Shown: piece by piece, positions 5,826 through 7,262 of the stretch | Numbering within the stretch: position 1 is the first letter of the stretch | Layout: the number at the start of each line of letters is the position of its first letter | Assembly (NCBI GenBank): GCA_013203855.1 | Contig: JABMPG010000586.1 | Span: 1 to 7,262, forward strand | Direction of reading: 5' to 3' | DNA length: 7,262 nucleotides | DNA from: a bacterium | Lineage (GTDB): Bacteria; Sumerlaeota; Sumerlaeia; UBA8349 | Notes under the pieces: model-generated | Database searches by the model: none | Told to the model about the DNA's origin: nothing | Seen by the model: only the letters and a program-made list of their open reading frames with translations | Made by a program: the position numbers and the translations under genes

Positions 5826-6743
5826 GTGACACAAGAAATCATTCTCGCCATTCTCGAAATCTTCGGAGTCTTCGGTCTTGGATACTACGCCCGGCACCTG
5901 GGCTATATCAATGAGACGGATCTGAACCGCTGGTCTCGTTTAGTGATCGACTTTCTCTTTCCTCTCCTGGCTTTTGCCACCATTGTGCGCGGTTTCCAGG
6001 CGGAACGCTTCGCCGAACTGGTCCCGCTTCCCCTGATCGCCTTCGGTCTCATGGCATTCGGCTCCGTCTGCGGTTACCTGTTCCGGCAATTTCTGAAGAC
6101 GGACGATCCCGATGTCCGCAAGACTTTTCATCACTTTTGCGCCATTAACAACTACAGTTTTCTGCCCATCATCATCATTCAGAACCTCTGGGGCGAAGAG
6201 GCCCTGGCGAATCTCTTCTTTTTCACCATCGGCTCGAGCATCGGCTACTGGACTATCGGGGTCGCCCTTCTCGGCAATCCCCACCCTCTCGAAACTCTGA
6301 AGAAGATCGTTTCGCCCAACCTCGTCGCGGTCTTCCTCGCCCTTGCCCTCGTTCTCACTGGCTGGCGCGATCATCTGCCCAACTTGGTCCTGAACATCAG
6401 CGCCCGTGCGGGAGCGGCGGCCGTGCCGACGATGCTAATCCTTATCGGAGCCACACTTTATCCCTTCCCATCGATGAAAAATAAACGCGACCTCGCCTGG
6501 CTCGTGCTCGTTCGTCTCGTTATCCTGCCCTTTCTCATGGTCGCGATCCTCAAAATCCTCCCTATTTCCGAGGATGTCTTCCGGATCGCCTTCGTCGTCG
6601 CGCTCATGCCGGCCGCCGTCAGCTCCACGCTGATTACAAGACGCTATGGAGGTTCTCCCCAGTTTGCCGCCCAGGCCGCCATCCTCACCACTCTCCTTTC
6701 CGTCCTCACCGTGCCTTTCTGGTTGTGGTTGTTTGGGGGATGA
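5826..6743 (+). CDS. AEC (auxin efflux carrier) family permease, 305 aa
   Basis: The protein is almost wholly hydrophobic, with about ten membrane helices (roughly 4-22, 38-55, 67-88, 103-120, 127-149, 163-180, 196-214, 223-246, 250-270 and 281-304). Family features of the AEC/BASS-like fold are visible: GLGYYARHLGYI in helix 1, LNRWSRLVIDFLFPLLAF (33-50), INNYSFLPIIIIQNLWGEEAL (107-127) where other members have an N-x-x-F-x-x-x-P block, PNLVAVFLALAL (164-175), and PTMLILIGATL (201-211) in the second repeat. AEC proteins export or import small organic anions such as malate; the substrate cannot be read here. The start is GTG at 5826, the first possible start codon in the frame, with CAGG 8 nt upstream. 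It follows the hydrolase by 85 nt and precedes the UroD-like gene by 34 nt, so it is probably co-transcribed with the latter. Confidence 0.88.
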   Translation: MTQEIILAILEIFGVFGLGYYARHLGYINETDLNRWSRLVIDFLFPLLAFATIVRGFQAERFAELVPLPLIAFGLMAFGSVCGYLFRQFLKTDDPDVRKTFHHFCAINNYSFLPIIIIQNLWGEEALANLFFFTIGSSIGYWTIGVALLGNPHPLETLKKIVSPNLVAVFLALALVLTGWRDHLPNLVLNISARAGAAAVPTMLILIGATLYPFPSMKNKRDLAWLVLVRLVILPFLMVAILKILPISEDVFRIAFVVALMPAAVSSTLITRRYGGSPQFAAQAAILTTLLSVLTVPFWLWLFGG

Positions 6744-6777
6744 TCGGGTGGCAGGTCTACGATGAAAGGGAATCCCG

Positions 6778-7262
6778 ATGGAAAAGATCGAGTTTCGCAA
6801 GACAAGATGGCAATCTTTCCTGGATGATGCCGCGGATGTTCGCCGCCTCTTCCTGATCCGTTACAACCCGGATCCCCAGCCGCGGCCCTTGCCCCATCCG
6901 GACAACATCCCGGAACGAATCGACTACGCGCTGATAGAATACCAGTGCCAGATGGAACGTATGGCGTGGCTCGAAGACGATGCCCTGCCCTATCTCAGCC
7001 CCTACACCGGAACCGAGATTTTCGCCGAGGCCTTCGGTTGCCGCGTCCACCGGTCCGTGGATACCATGCCCTTCGCCCTGCCCTGCATCGAAAGTGCGTC
7101 CCAGGTCGCCGCCCTCAAAGTTCCAGACCTCGACACTCCTTGCCTGTCCGCGATCTTTGAGATTGCGGAAACGCTCAAGAGCCGGGAGGGCAACGGTGCG
7201 CTTCTCCAACTTCCCGACATCCAGAGCCCCATGGATATCGCCGCGCTTATATGGGACAAGAA
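6778..7262 (+). CDS. Uroporphyrinogen decarboxylase (UroD)-fold family protein, 5' part only
   Basis: The first 161 residues are present and the frame is open at the window end. The segment YLSPYTGTEIFAEAFGCRV (72-90), then a conserved-spacing PFALPCIES (98-106), then ALLQLPDIQSPMDIAALIW (141-159), resembles the UroD/MtaA-like superfamily (PF01208), where the last block corresponds to the strand and loop before a G-x-hydrophobic substrate-pocket region. It lacks the N-terminal residues typical of true HemE (the RQAGRY-type motif is not seen), so it is more likely one of the many UroD-like paralogues that act in methyl transfer or unknown chemistry than a haem-synthesis enzyme. It is cytoplasmic, with no signal peptide. 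The ATG at 6778 has AAAGGGAA about 6 nt upstream, 34 nt after the permease stop. The C-terminal catalytic half is outside the window. Confidence 0.72.
   Translation, partial: MEKIEFRKTRWQSFLDDAADVRRLFLIRYNPDPQPRPLPHPDNIPERIDYALIEYQCQMERMAWLEDDALPYLSPYTGTEIFAEAFGCRVHRSVDTMPFALPCIESASQVAALKVPDLDTPCLSAIFEIAETLKSREGNGALLQLPDIQSPMDIAALIWDK

Overview
This is a GC-rich bacterial window with eight protein genes, two of them cut by the window edges. No rRNA, tRNA, CRISPR array, transposase or phage gene was seen. The gene mix is a DTE-like sugar epimerase beside a metal amidohydrolase, a stand-alone DsbD N-terminal-domain protein beside a redoxin, and a UroD-fold protein. This mix, together with lipoprotein and signal-peptide exports, fits a chromosomal segment of a Gram-negative environmental bacterium, perhaps of the Planctomycetes/Hydrogenedentes/Sumerlaeota kind. 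That placement is inference from gene content only.

Left part, minus strand (2465 down to 1). A sugar-phosphate isomerase/epimerase-like protein (2465-1683) is followed 9 nt later by an amidohydrolase-2 family protein (1673-804); they read as a two-gene operon for a carbohydrate or small-molecule catabolic step. After a roughly 400-nt gap with no convincing gene comes the 5' part of a cyclophilin-type peptidyl-prolyl isomerase made as a lipoprotein (396 to beyond base 1).

Middle, plus strand (2783-4341). A secreted protein made only of the DsbD/ScsB N-terminal region overlaps by 4 nt (ATGA) the start of a secreted single-Cys redoxin. No membrane electron-transfer domain lies in the window. 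The pair ends at a clear intrinsic terminator (4362-4390). Facing it from the minus strand is a tiny DUF1328 (YtjA-like) two-helix membrane protein (4597-4424).

Right part, plus strand. An RNase Z-like metallo-beta-lactamase-fold hydrolase (4949-5740) is preceded by a 20-codon open frame with a strong ribosome-binding site that ends one base before the hydrolase ATG. An AEC-family permease (GTG start, 5826-6743) follows, and then the start of a uroporphyrinogen-decarboxylase-fold protein (6778 to beyond 7262). These may be co-transcribed, but the 85-nt gap after the hydrolase leaves that open.

I found no clear undescribed system. The best candidates for follow-up are the transporter-less DsbD-N/redoxin pair, the short coupled frame before the hydrolase, and the epimerase/amidohydrolase pair.
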